Shown: piece by piece, positions 21,584 through 33,054 of the stretch
How the letters are laid out: each line of letters begins with the position of its first letter
Numbering within the stretch: the first letter of the stretch is position 1
From: Asterias amurensis
Taxonomy: Eukaryota; Echinodermata; Asteroidea; Forcipulatida; Asteriidae
Length of the DNA: 64,000 nucleotides
NCBI RefSeq assembly: GCF_032118995.1
Contig: NC_092666.1
Location: 4,910,501-4,974,500, forward strand
Direction of reading: 5' to 3'
Made by a program: the position numbers and the translations under genes
The notes under the pieces: generated by a model
Told to the model about the DNA's origin: nothing
The model's database searches: none
The model's input: only the letters and a program-made list of their open reading frames with translations

Positions 21584-22193
21584 ATCCTGTGAATTGAATC
21601 AACCAATTATTTTATTGCATACTAATTCAGGTTCCGATAAATCTGACCATTTGTAAGTAGTTAAATACTTTGTTAGTGCAGTTTAGTTATTTTAGTGAGT
21701 TTTATTGTGTCCATATTATTTAGTGATTTATGGTTGTACATTTACTCTTTTTCGATGTGCTTTTTACATACATCTAGGCCTAAATCCCATGCCATATTCA
21801 AAATTCATCAAGAGGGACCAATACAATACATCAGGCCTGTATGCTATTGCTTCGTTTTTGAAAGGGCAAGCGCACCAAGGCATTTTCTCTTGGAAAAGGG
21901 GAGGAAATTATAAATTTGTACTGGAGCATTTCAAGGGCACCAAGGCAATGACCAGGGGCCACGGAGGCAATCGCCTTTGGTGCCACGGTGAAGTATCATA
22001 CATCTAGGCCTAAATCACATGCCATAGATTATTCCAAATTCATCATGACAGACCAATACAATACTACATGTAAATAGCTTCATACATGTTTTACTGTTAG
22101 TTCATGTCAGCGCTATGACAGAATTAGTCTTTAAACAATCTATTAATCTGCAAAAATAAATTAACTGATTTTTGTCTGTCTTTCTTCTTACAG
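21584..22193. other. Intron-like spacer
   Basis: Two diverged copies of CATACATCTAGGCCTAAATC with CATGCCATA occur at about 21,770 and 21,996. No coding signal before the acceptor at 22,193. Confidence 0.4.
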
Positions 22194-22456
22194 AATTTAC
22201 AAGCTAGATCCCAGTGTAGCCGTTAACATCCCAATGTCAACACGCACACAAGTAAACTTTCAAGACGTTTTCTTAAGCCCAAGACAAAACAGGTGTCAAG
22301 GACATCCCTGTGTAGGAAGAAGCGTTCTTCGCCCAGGTCCGGTGAGAAGGTTGCTCGAAGTAGGGAGACGTCTCACAGTCGGGATTGAGAATCGACGAAA
22401 TTGGAGGAAAATACACCCTGCAGAAGAATGGATACAATGAGGTGGCTGAGTGTAAG
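22194..22456 (+). pseudogene. Exon-like segment with coding signal in three successive frames
   Basis: The acceptor TTTCTTCTTACAG ends at 22,193 and a donor TGTAAG|GTAACT follows 22,456. Coding-like sequence moves between frames. It opens as IYKLDPSVAVNIPMSTRTQ, continues in a second frame as a basic, Ser/Arg-rich stretch (RRFLKPKTKQ to SRETSHSR), and finishes in the third as LRIDEIGGKYTLQKNGYNEV. This pattern fits one ancestral exon with two frameshifts, or a sequence carrying two indel errors. I cannot name the protein. The segment precedes the helicase exon array by about 3 kb on the same strand and could belong to the same or another broken gene. Confidence 0.4.
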
Positions 22457-22496
22457 GTAACTTTTACAAGATTCAAATCCATCAAAGTCAACAATC

Positions 22497-25050
22497 GAGC
22501 AAAGCAGAGGTTACTTTGTGATTGGGATTAGTGTTGTGGGTCATTTAAACATGGTTTTTTTAGGCTACTCTGATGTGGGGGGGGATGTATCTGGCAGGCC
22601 TAATGCAGCAGAAAACTTGTCTGGTGGTTGATACTTATTGTATGATGAATAGTGTTATTGGTCATTTCAACTTGGTTGGAGGTACTTTCTCAGATGGCAA
22701 ACCCAAGGAGAGGGGATAGAGGGTGTCTGGCAGGCAAAAAAGAGCAGACAATTTGTCTGGCTGTTGATCTTTTCTTTGAAAATAGAGTTACTGGTCATGT
22801 TCAACTTGGTTTCAAGTGGTTACTCCAATGTTGGGTGAGGGGGGGTGTCTGCATTGTCTGGTCGCTGATACTATGTATTCGGTATACTTTTTTGGTAATT
22901 TCAACATGATTTCAGGTGGTTACTCTGACGGGGAGGGGGGGGTTGTCTGGTGGGCCTAATGCAGCAAAACATTTGTCTGGCGGCTCATACAAGTATGTTG
23001 TTTAGGAAATAGTGTTTTTGGTCATTTCAATATTGTTTCATCGGGTGGTTCCTCCGATGTTGGGGGGGGGGGGGTTGTATGGCAGCCTAAAGCGGCAGAC
23101 AGTTTGTATGGTGGTTAATGCTTGTATGGAGAAAAGTGTTATTAGTCATTTCAACTTGGTTTTGACCAAGAGAGGGGAAGGGGGTGGTGTTCTAAGATGG
23201 TAAACCCAGGGAGGGGGGGGGGGGTGGGTGTCTGGGCGCAAAATGCAGCAGACAATTTGTCTAGTTGCTGATACTTTTCATTGGCAATGCTGTTATCATT
23301 CATTTGAACTTCGTTTCAGGTGGTACTTCGGGGGGTTGGGGTGCTTTCCATGGCAGGCCTAATGCAGCAAAGCAGAGGCTACTTTGTATTGGGATTAGAG
23401 TTTTGGGTCATTTAAACATAGCTTCATGGGGCTCCTCTGATGTGGGGGGGGGGTTTGGCTGGCCTAATGCAGCAGAAAACTTGTCTAGTGGTTGATGCTT
23501 GTATGAAGAAAAGTGTTATTGGTCATTTTCAACTACAGGTACTTTCTCAGATGGTAAACCCAGGGAGAGGGGGTATAGGGTGTCTGGCAGGCAAAATGCG
23601 GCAGACAATTTGTCTGGCTGTTGATCTTTTCATTGGGAATAGTGTTACTGGTCATATTCAACTTGGTTTCTAGTGGTTACTCCAATGTTGGGTGGGGGGT
23701 GTCTGCATCCTTACACAGCAAAACATTGTGTGGTGGCTGATACTTTGTAATCTGTATACTTTTTTTGGTCATCTTAACATGGTTTCAGGTGGTTACTATG
23801 ACGGTTAACCCAGGGGGTGGGGAGGAGGGGGTGGTTGTCTGGCGGGCCTTATGCAACAAAACAGTTGTACGGCGGCTTATACATTGTTTAGGAAATAGCG
23901 TTTTTGGTCATTTCAACATTGTTTCAGGTGGTTCCTCCGAGGGTGGGGGGGGGGGGGGGCCTAAAGCGGCAGACAATTTGTCTGGCAGTTAATGCTTGTA
24001 CATGTTGTATGGAAAAAAGTGTTATTGGTCATTTCAACTTGGTTTTGACCCAGAGAGGGGGAGGGGGTGGGTGTCCTTTGGGGCAAAATGCAGCGGACAA
24101 TTTGTCTAGCAGTTGATGCTTTTCATTGGGATAGTGTTATTGGTCATTTCAACATGGTTTCAGATAGCTCCTCCGATGTTGGGGGAGGGAGGGGGTGTGT
24201 CTGGTGGGCCTAATGCAGAAGACATGTTGTTTGGTTGTTGATACTGGTTGGAAGAGTAGTGTTTTTATTGGTCATTTCGACTTGCTGGGAGGTAGTTCCT
24301 CAGATGGTAAACCCAGGGAGGGGGCGGAGGAGGTATCTGGGCGCGCAAAATGCAGCAGACAATTTGTCTCGTGGTTGATACTTTTCATTGGCAATGGTGT
24401 TATTGGTCATTTGAACTTGGTTTCAGGTGGTTCCGATGGTGGGGGGTGGGGGGGGGTGTTGTCCATGGCAGGCCTAATGCAGCAAAGCAGAGGATACTTT
24501 GTATTGGGATTAGTTTTTTTGGGTCATTTAAACATGGTTTCATAGGGCTCCTCCGATGTGACGGGGAGGGGTGTGTTTGGCTGGCCTAATGCAGCAGACA
24601 ATTGATCTGGTGGGTGATACTTGTATGGAGATTAGTGGTGTTGGTCATTTCAACTTGGTTGCAGGTAGTTCCTCAGATGTTTAACCCAGAGAGGGGGGAG
24701 GGGGTGTCTGGGGGGCAAAATGCAGCGAACGATTTGTCTGGCTGTTGATCTTTTCAACTTGGTTTAGGGTGGTTCCTCCAATGTGGTCATTTCAGCATGG
24801 TTTCAGGTGGTTACTCTGATGGTTAACCCAGGAGGCAGGGAGGGGGGTTTGTCTGGCGGGCCTAATGCAGCAAAACATTTGTCTGGCGGCTCATACGTCG
24901 TATAGGAAATATTGATTTTGATCATTTCAACATGGTTTTAGGTGGTTCCTCCGATGTTTGGGGGAGGGGGACGTGTCTGGCGGTTGATACTTAAACGAAG
25001 AATATCGTTACTGGTCATTTCCACTTGGTTTCAGGTGGTACCTACAATGT
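22497..25050 (+). repeat. G-rich minisatellite, about 2.5 kb
   Basis: Roughly 18 units of variable length, often 110-170 bp. Each joins GGTCATTTCAACTTGGTTTC, a GGTGGTTCCTCCGATG block, a run of 6-14 G, and GTGTCTGGCGGGCCTAATGC followed by AGCA. Short open frames in it are by-products. The poly-G tracts are candidate G-quadruplex sites and also likely spots for sequencing indels. Confidence 0.85.
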
Positions 25051-25296
25051 TTGATTCAGCTCATGTGATGTTGTGTGTCCATGCGCCTCGGCAGACATCC
25101 ATATCTGACTATGTCAAGTTATCCAGTAAATGTTCTTGTACTCAATTATTGGTACCTTGTTCGTTTGACCAAAGTGCTCTGGGCTACTGGATGAGACAAG
25201 GCCAACACAACTTATTGAAAAAGAGTCAAGGAACTGAGCTGTTATGTAGGTTTTTAACAAATACAGATAGAGATGATGAATATTTAGCAGCATCAT
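25051..25296 (+). other. Short unique segment, coding status unclear
   Basis: A frame on the plus strand is open from the minisatellite through this segment (about 80 codons, including LGYWMRQGQHNLLKKSQ), and the minus strand is also open. No start, donor or family similarity is visible. It ends at a MITE. Confidence 0.3.
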
Positions 25297-25652
25297 TTAA
25301 AGACAGTGTACACTATTGGTAGTTGTCAAAGACCAGTCTTCTGTATCTCAACATCTGTATGCATAAAATAACAAAGTTGCGAGATATGAATAAAATAAAA
25401 AACACCCTTGTCACACGAAGTTGTGTGCCTTCAGATGCTTGATTTCCAAACCTCAAATTCTAAACTAAGAGGTCTCGAAATCAAATTCGTGGAAAATAAC
25501 TTCTTTCTCGAAAACTACGTCACTTCAGAGGGAGCCGTTTCTCACAATGTTTTTATACTATCAACCTCTCCCCATTACTCAATACCAAGTGAGGTTTTAT
25601 GCTAATTATTTTGAGTAATTACCAATAGTGTCCAGTGTCCACTGCCTTTAAA
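25297..25652 (+). mobile_element. MITE family A copy at the left edge of the array
   Basis: TTAAAGACAGTGTACACTAT to the right terminus CCACTGCCTTTA. From about 25,384 its sequence is that of the 1,171-bp array unit, so the array boundary lies inside this MITE. A second, half-length copy begins immediately at 25,648. Confidence 0.8.
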
Positions 25653-25718
25653 GGCAGTGGACACTATTGGCAATTACTCAAAATAATTATCAGCAAAAAA
25701 CCTCACTTCGTAACGAGT

Positions 25719-25985
25719 AATGGCCTAGCAGTTAAGAGCGGCAGATTCAAGCTCTGGCATAAGATCAGTAGAGTGTACGTAGGTTTGAGTCCTGGTCATT
25801 ACACATGTTACACTTGTGTTCTTAAGCAAGACATGTAACCATAATTGCTTCATAAAAGTTGGGGAGGTAGTGCTTTCTGCTATTCCAGCCAGGCTTCAGA
25901 TAGATGATGTACCCAAGCCTACATCTGTATGGACTGTAAAAGGGTTAATCCTGTAGAAAAATAGTTGTTTGTTGGCAATAACTTG
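25719..25985 (+). mobile_element. tRNA-derived SINE inside array unit 1
   Basis: A-box-like TGGCCTAGCAGTTAAGAGC and B-box GGTTTGAGTCC (25,782-25,792) are spaced as in tRNA-Ser/Leu-type heads. A body follows, beginning CTTAAGCAAGACATGTAACC and running to AAAAGGGTTAATCCTGTAG. It abuts a truncated half MITE. The same SINE recurs in every unit at +1,171 steps. Confidence 0.7.
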
Positions 25986-26245
25986 AAGTGGCCTTCAGGC
26001 CATGTGTGTCTGGCGACACAAAAAAATGTGTTGGCTGACAAGGCTTGATTGTTATATAATTATTAGTAAGGGTAATTGTTTTCATGTGCTATGTAGGTTT
26101 TTCCATCTTACATCTTATTTATTTCAAGTGGCATTCTTGTAACTAGATGCAATTTTAGACAAAACTCACAAACCATTTATGACTTGTAATTGAAAAACAA
26201 TGAGCAACTCATCCTATCTTTGTTTTCTTTGTGACCACCCAGTAG

Positions 26246-26374
26246 GTTCCTGTAACTATCAACCGATATTTGAGAGATTACCAAAGGGAGGGAGTGAAGT
26301 TCTTGTGCCAGCATTATAAGATGGGCGAGGGTGCTATATTGGGAGATGGCATGGGATTGGGAAAAACAGTTCAG
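26246..26374 (+). CDS. ERCC6L2: ERCC6L2-like SNF2 ATPase exon, motif I (copy 1)
   Basis: The acceptor CACCCAGTAG ends at 26,245 and the donor CAG|GTACGA follows 26,374. The 129-nt exon is phase 0 at both ends and has 43 codons. It begins [20 protein letters not shown] and ends [13 protein letters not shown]. The first part is the Q-motif/YQREG region of SNF2 ATPases; [12 protein letters not shown] is characteristic of ERCC6L2 (Hebo), a nuclear DNA-repair translocase. The second part is the Walker A P-loop GLGKT, which binds ATP phosphate. The residue before MGLGKT is G where the family has D or E. Because the exon is symmetric, any number of copies could be spliced in without shifting the frame. 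No start codon or other helicase motif is near, so this is one exon, not a gene. Confidence 0.85.
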
Positions 26375-27416
26375 GTACGACTAAATACTTGTTATGAGTG
26401 GTAGGGCATCAAGCAGGAATATTATCTGCTTTAAAGACAGTGGACGCTATTGGTAACTGTCAAGGAACAGTCTTCGCACTTGGTGTATCAAAACATATGC
26501 ATAAAAATACAGACATGTGAAAACTAGAGCTTAATTGGTCCTCGAAGTTGCAAGATATGAATAAAATAAAAAACACCCTTGTCACACGAAGTTGTGTGCC
26601 TTCAGATGCTTGATTTCCAAACCTCAAATTCTAAACTAAGAGGTCTCGAAATCAAATTCGTGGAAAATAACTTCTTTCTCGAAAACTACGTCACTTCAGA
26701 GGGAGCCGTTTCTCACAATGTTTTCATACTATCAACCTCTCCCCATTACTCAATACCAAGTGAGGTTTTATGCTAATTATTTTGAGTAATTACCAATAGT
26801 GTCCAGTGTCCACTGCCTGTAAAGGCAGTGGACACTATTGGCAATTACTCAAAATAATTATCAGCAAAAAACCTCACTTCGTAACGAGTAATGGCCTAGC
26901 AGTTAAGAGCGGCAGATTCAAGCTCTGGCATAAGATCAGTAGAGTGTACGTAGGTTTGAGTCCTGGTCATTACACATGTTACACTTGTGTTCTTAAGCAA
27001 GACATGTAACCATAATTGCTTCATAAAAGTTGGGGAGGTAGTGCTTTCTGCTATTCCAGCCAGGCTTCAGATAGATGATGTACCCAAGCCTACATCTGTA
27101 TGGACTGTAAAAGGGTTAATCTTGTAGAAAAATAGTTGTTTGTTGGCAATAACTTGAAGTGGCCTTCAGGCCATGTGTGTCTGGCGACACAAAAAAATGT
27201 GTTGGCTGACAAGGCTTGATTGTTATATAATTATTAGTAAGGGTAATTGTTTTCATGTGCTATGTAGGTTTTTCCATCTTACATCTTATTTATTTCAAGT
27301 GGCATTCTTGTAACTAGATGCAATTTTAGACAAAACTCACAAACCATTTATGACTTGTAATTGAAAAACAATGAGCAACTCATCCTATCTTTGTTTTCTT
27401 TGTGACCACCCAGTAG

Positions 27417-27545
27417 GTTCCTGTAACTATCAACCGATATTTGAGAGATTACCAAAGGGAGGGAGTGAAGTTCTTGTGCCAGCATTATAAGATGGGCGAG
27501 GGTGCTATATTGGGAGATGGCATGGGATTGGGAAAAACAGTTCAG
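27417..27545 (+). CDS. ERCC6L2: ERCC6L2-like motif I exon, copy 2
   Basis: Same exon one period on, with acceptor, donor and open frame intact; I see no base change from copy 1 inside the exon. Confidence 0.85.
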
Positions 27546-28587
27546 GTACGACTAAATACTTGTTATGAGTGGTAGGGCATCAAGCAGGAATATTATCTGC
27601 TTTAAAGACAGTGGACGCTATTGGTAATTGTCAAGGAACAGTCTTCGCACTTGGTGTATCAAAACATATGCATAAAAATACAGACATGTGAAAACTAGAG
27701 CTTAATTGGTCCTCGAAGTTGCAAGATATGAATAAAATAAAAAACACCCTTGTCACACGAAGTTGTGTGCCTTCAGATGCTTGATTTCCAAACCTCAAAT
27801 TCTAAACTAAGAGGTCTCGAAATCAAATTCGTGGAAAATAACTTCTTTCTCGAAAACTACGTCACTTCAGAGGGAGCCGTTTCTCACAATGTTTTCATAC
27901 TATCAACCTCTCCCCATTACTCAATACCAAGTGAGGTTTTATGCTAATTATTTTGAGTAATTACCAATAGTGTCCAGTGTCCACTGCCTTTAAAGGCAGT
28001 GGACACTATTGGCAATTACTCAAAATAATTATCAGCAAAAAACCTCACTTCGTAACGAGTAATGGCCTAGCAGTTAAGAGCGGCAGATTCAAGCTCTGGC
28101 ATAAGATCAGTAGAGTGTACGTAGGTTTGAGTCCTGGTCATTACACATGTTACACTTGTGTTCTTAAGCAAGACATGTAACCATAATTGCTTCATAAAAG
28201 TTGGGGAGGTAGTGCTTTCTGCTATTCCAGCCAGGCTTCAGATAGATGATGTACCCAAGCCTACATCTGTATGGACTGTAAAAGGGTTAATCCTGTAGAA
28301 AAATAGTTGTTTGTTGGCAATAACTTGAAGTGGCCTTCAGGCCATGTGTGTCTGGCGACACAAAAAAATGTGTTGGCTGACAAGGCTTGATTGTTATATA
28401 ATTATTAGTAAGGGTAATTGTTTTCATGTGCTATGTAGGTTTTTCCATCTTACATCTTATTTATTTCAAGTGGCATTCTTGTAACTAGATGCAATTTTAG
28501 ACAAAACTCACAAACCATTTATGACTTGTAATTGAAAAACAATGAGCAACTCATCCTATCTTTGTTTTCTTTGTGACCACCCAGTAG

Positions 28588-28716
28588 GTTCCTGTAACTA
28601 TCAACCGATATTTGAGAGATTACCAAAGGGAGGGAGTGAAGTTCTTGTGCCAGCATTATAAGATGGGCGAGGGTGCTATATTGGGAGATGGCATGGGATT
28701 GGGAAAAACAGTTCAG
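28588..28716 (+). CDS. ERCC6L2: ERCC6L2-like motif I exon, copy 3
   Basis: Intact, with splice sites retained. It sits in an A-type unit. Confidence 0.85.
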
Positions 28717-29758
28717 GTACGACTAAATACTTGTTATGAGTGGTAGGGCATCAAGCAGGAATATTATCTGCTTTAAAGACAGTGGACGCTATTGGTAATT
28801 GTCAAGGAACAGTCTTCGCACTTGGTGTATCAAAACATATGCATAAAAATACAGACATGTGAAAACTAGAGCTTAATTGGTCCTCGAAGTTGCAAGATAT
28901 GAATAAAATAAAAAACACCCTTGTCACACGAAGTTGTGTGCCTTCAGATGCTTGATTTCCAAACCTCAAATTCTAAACTAAGAGGTCTCGAAATCAAATT
29001 CGTGGAAAATAACTTCTTTCTCGAAAACTACGTCACTTCAGAGGGAGCCGTTTCTCACAATGTTTTCATACTATCAACCTCTCCCCATTACTCAATACCA
29101 AGTGAGGTTTTATGCTAATTATTTTGAGTAATTACCAATAGTGTCCAGTGTCCACTGCCTGTAAAGGCAGTGGACACTATTGGCAATTACTCAAAATAAT
29201 TATCAGCAAAAAACCTCACTTCGTAACGAGTAATGGCCTAGCAGTTAAGAGCGGCAGATTCAAGCTCTGGCATAAGATCAGTAGAGTGTACGTAGGTTTG
29301 AGTCCTGGTCATTACACATGTTACACTTGTGTTCTTAAGCAAGACATGTAACCATAATTGCTTCATAAAAGTTGGGGAGGTAGTGCTTTCTGCTATTCCA
29401 GCCAGGCTTCAGATAGATGATGTACCCAAGCCTACATCTGTATGGACTGTAAAAGGGTTAATCTTGTAGAAAAATAGTTGTTTGTTGGCAATAACTTGAA
29501 GTGGCCTTCAGGCCATGTGTGTCTGGCGACACAAAAAAATGTGTTGGCTGACAAGGCTTGATTGTTATATAATTATTAGTAAGGGTAATTGTTTTCATGT
29601 GCTATGTAGGTTTTTCCATCTTACATCTTATTTATTTCAAGTGGCATTCTTGTAACTAGATGCAATTTTAGACAAAACTCACAAACCATTTATGACTTGT
29701 AATTGAAAAACAATGAGCAACTCATCCTATCTTTGTTTTCTTTGTGACCACCCAGTAG

Positions 29759-29887
29759 GTTCCTGTAACTATCAACCGATATTTGAGAGATTACCAAAGG
29801 GAGGGAGTGAAGTTCTTGTGCCAGCATTATAAGATGGGCGAGGGTGCTATATTGGGAGATGGCATGGGATTGGGAAAAACAGTTCAG
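29759..29887 (+). CDS. ERCC6L2: ERCC6L2-like motif I exon, copy 4
   Basis: Intact, with splice sites retained. It sits in a B-type unit. Confidence 0.85.
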
Positions 29888-30929
29888 GTACGACTAAATA
29901 CTTGTTATGAGTGGTAGGGCATCAAGCAGGAATATTATCTGCTTTAAAGACAGTGGACGCTATTGGTAATTGTCAAGGAACAGTCTTCGCACTTGGTGTA
30001 TCAAAACATATGCATAAAAATACAGACATGTGAAAACTAGAGCTTAATTGGTCCTCGAAGTTGCAAGATATGAATAAAATAAAAAACACCCTTGTCACAC
30101 GAAGTTGTGTGCCTTCAGATGCTTGATTTCCAAACCTCAAATTCTAAACTAAGAGGTCTCGAAATCAAATTCGTGGAAAATAACTTCTTTCTCGAAAACT
30201 ACGTCACTTCAGAGGGAGCCGTTTCTCACAATGTTTTCATACTATCAACCTCTCCCCATTACTCAATACCAAGTGAGGTTTTATGCTAATTATTTTGAGT
30301 AATTACCAATAGTGTCCAGTGTCCACTGCCTTTAAAGGCAGTGGACACTATTGGCAATTACTCAAAATAATTATCAGCAAAAAACCTCACTTCGTAACGA
30401 GTAATGGCCTAGCAGTTAAGAGCGGCAGATTCAAGCTCTGGCATAAGATCAGTAGAGTGTACGTAGGTTTGAGTCCTGGTCATTACACATGTTACACTTG
30501 TGTTCTTAAGCAAGACATGTAACCATAATTGCTTCATAAAAGTTGGGGAGGTAGTGCTTTCTGCTATTCCAGCCAGGCTTCAGATAGATGATGTACCCAA
30601 GCCTACATCTGTATGGACTGTAAAAGGGTTAATCCTGTAGAAAAATAGTTGTTTGTTGGCAATAACTTGAAGTGGCCTTCAGGCCATGTGTGTCTGGCGA
30701 CACAAAAAAATGTGTTGGCTGACAAGGCTTGATTGTTATATAATTATTAGTAAGGGTAATTGTTTTCATGTGCTATGTAGGTTTTTCCATCTTACATCTT
30801 ATTTATTTCAAGTGGCATTCTTGTAACTAGATGCAATTTTAGACAAAACTCACAAACCATTTATGACTTGTAATTGAAAAACAATGAGCAACTCATCCTA
30901 TCTTTGTTTTCTTTGTGACCACCCAGTAG

Positions 30930-31058
30930 GTTCCTGTAACTATCAACCGATATTTGAGAGATTACCAAAGGGAGGGAGTGAAGTTCTTGTGCCAGCATTA
31001 TAAGATGGGCGAGGGTGCTATATTGGGAGATGGCATGGGATTGGGAAAAACAGTTCAG
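30930..31058 (+). CDS. ERCC6L2: ERCC6L2-like motif I exon, copy 5
   Basis: Intact, with splice sites retained. It sits in an A-type unit. Confidence 0.85.
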
Positions 31059-32100
31059 GTACGACTAAATACTTGTTATGAGTGGTAGGGCATCAAGCAG
31101 GAATATTATCTGCTTTAAAGACAGTGGACGCTATTGGTAATTGTCAAGGAACAGTCTTCGCACTTGGTGTATCAAAACATATGCATAAAAATACAGACAT
31201 GTGAAAACTAGAGCTTAATTGGTCCTCGAAGTTGCAAGATATGAATAAAATAAAAAACACCCTTGTCACACGAAGTTGTGTGCCTTCAGATGCTTGATTT
31301 CCAAACCTCAAATTCTAAACTAAGAGGTCTCGAAATCAAATTCGTGGAAAATAACTTCTTTCTCGAAAACTACGTCACTTCAGAGGGAGCCGTTTCTCAC
31401 AATGTTTTCATACTATCAACCTCTCCCCATTACTCAATACCAAGTGAGGTTTTATGCTAATTATTTTGAGTAATTACCAATAGTGTCCAGTGTCCACTGC
31501 CTGTAAAGGCAGTGGACACTATTGGCAATTACTCAAAATAATTATCAGCAAAAAACCTCACTTCGTAACGAGTAATGGCCTAGCAGTTAAGAGCGGCAGA
31601 TTCAAGCTCTGGCATAAGATCAGTAGAGTGTACGTAGGTTTGAGTCCTGGTCATTACACATGTTACACTTGTGTTCTTAAGCAAGACATGTAACCATAAT
31701 TGCTTCATAAAAGTTGGGGAGGTAGTGCTTTCTGCTATTCCAGCCAGGCTTCAGATAGATGATGTACCCAAGCCTACATCTGTATGGACTGTAAAAGGGT
31801 TAATCTTGTAGAAAAATAGTTGTTTGTTGGCAATAACTTGAAGTGGCCTTCAGGCCATGTGTGTCTGGCGACACAAAAAAATGTGTTGGCTGACAAGGCT
31901 TGATTGTTATATAATTATTAGTAAGGGTAATTGTTTTCATGTGCTATGTAGGTTTTTCCATCTTACATCTTATTTATTTCAAGTGGCATTCTTGTAACTA
32001 GATGCAATTTTAGACAAAACTCACAAACCATTTATGACTTGTAATTGAAAAACAATGAGCAACTCATCCTATCTTTGTTTTCTTTGTGACCACCCAGTAG

Positions 32101-32229
32101 GTTCCTGTAACTATCAACCGATATTTGAGAGATTACCAAAGGGAGGGAGTGAAGTTCTTGTGCCAGCATTATAAGATGGGCGAGGGTGCTATATTGGGAG
32201 ATGGCATGGGATTGGGAAAAACAGTTCAG
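32101..32229 (+). CDS. ERCC6L2: ERCC6L2-like motif I exon, copy 6 (last)
   Basis: Intact. It is the copy nearest the downstream exon at 33,055, from which it is separated by MITE fragments. If a transcript uses only one copy, this or copy 1 would be the natural choice. Confidence 0.85.
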
Positions 32230-32410
32230 GTACGACTAAATACTTGTTATGAGTGGTAGGGCATCAAGCAGGAATATTATCTGCTTTAAAGACAGTGGAC
32301 GCTATTGGTAATTGTCAAGGAACAGTCTTCGCACTTGGTGTATCAAAACATATGCATAAAAATACAGACATGTGAAAACTAGAGCTTAATTGGTCCTCGA
32401 AGTTGCAAGA

Positions 32411-32840
32411 TATGAATGAAATAAAAAACACCCTTGTCACATGAAGTTGTGTGCTTTCAGATGCTTGATTTTGAGACCTCAAATTCTAAATCTGAGGTCT
32501 TGGAAGTCAAATTCGTGAAAAATACTTCTTTCTCGTAAACTACGTCACTTCAGATGGAGCTGTTTCTTGCAATGTTTTATATTATATAACACCCAAGCTG
32601 ATCCTTGCCATTTGATTGCAGAATTGTCCGACACGTGTTAGCAAATAGTCTGAGGTCTCAAAATCAAATTCATGGAAAACTACTTCTTACTCAAAAACTA
32701 TGTCATTTCAGAGGGAGCTGTTTCTCACAATGTTTCACAACGTTCTTTACTATCGAACTCTCCCCATTACTCGCCACCAAGTAAGGTGTTATGCTAATAA
32801 CTATTTTGAGTCATTACCAATAGTGTCCACTTCCTTTAAT
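32411..32840 (+). mobile_element. MITE family A fragments at the right edge of the array
   Basis: The MITE continues out of the last unit but diverges (TTTTGAGACCTCAAATTC). It is interrupted near 32,585-32,650 by unrelated sequence, then resumes to TAGTGTCCACTTCCTTTAA. The two pieces overlap in content, so this is two truncated copies or one rearranged copy. Confidence 0.75.
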
Positions 32841-33054
32841 GAGCATATGAACTTCTCTTTACAAGGATTTTCACTTACTTATTTCTCTGCTCTCATTATT
32901 TTTCTTGTTCAGTACTAACACCCACCACATTGATAGGTGCCCAGTCCTGCTGTGATTTATTTCATTATTCATTTTTATTTCAACATATCTTGTAAAGTTT
33001 TGTATTCAGGGGGTGTTCCTAATTTATCATCCGTCTTCTTATCTGTATCTCCAG

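Larger units (their letters stand above)
25384..32410 (+). repeat. Six-copy 1,171-bp tandem array carrying a helicase exon
   Basis: Six head-to-tail units, 6 x 1,171 = 7,026 bp. Each unit contains, in order, the right part of a family A MITE, a half MITE, a tRNA-derived SINE, intron sequence, the 129-bp P-loop exon with its acceptor and donor, then the left part of the next MITE. Units 1, 3 and 5 share variants (CCTTTAAAG, TTAATCCTGTAG); units 2, 4 and 6 share the alternatives (CCTGTAAAG, TTAATCTTGTAG). The array is therefore three copies of a 2,342-bp A-B dimer. Unit 1 has a few private variants. Both edges lie in family A MITE sequence. Confidence 0.95.

Noticed and set aside
22652-24589. 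Glycine-rich ORFs across the G-rich minisatellite
   Set aside because: They follow the repeat and its poly-G runs, with frames changing from unit to unit.
25719-25803. Functional tRNA gene in each array unit
   Set aside because: A and B boxes are present, but the acceptor stem does not pair properly and SINE body sequence follows. It is a SINE head. The same reasoning applies at 12,945, 35,675 and 39,826.
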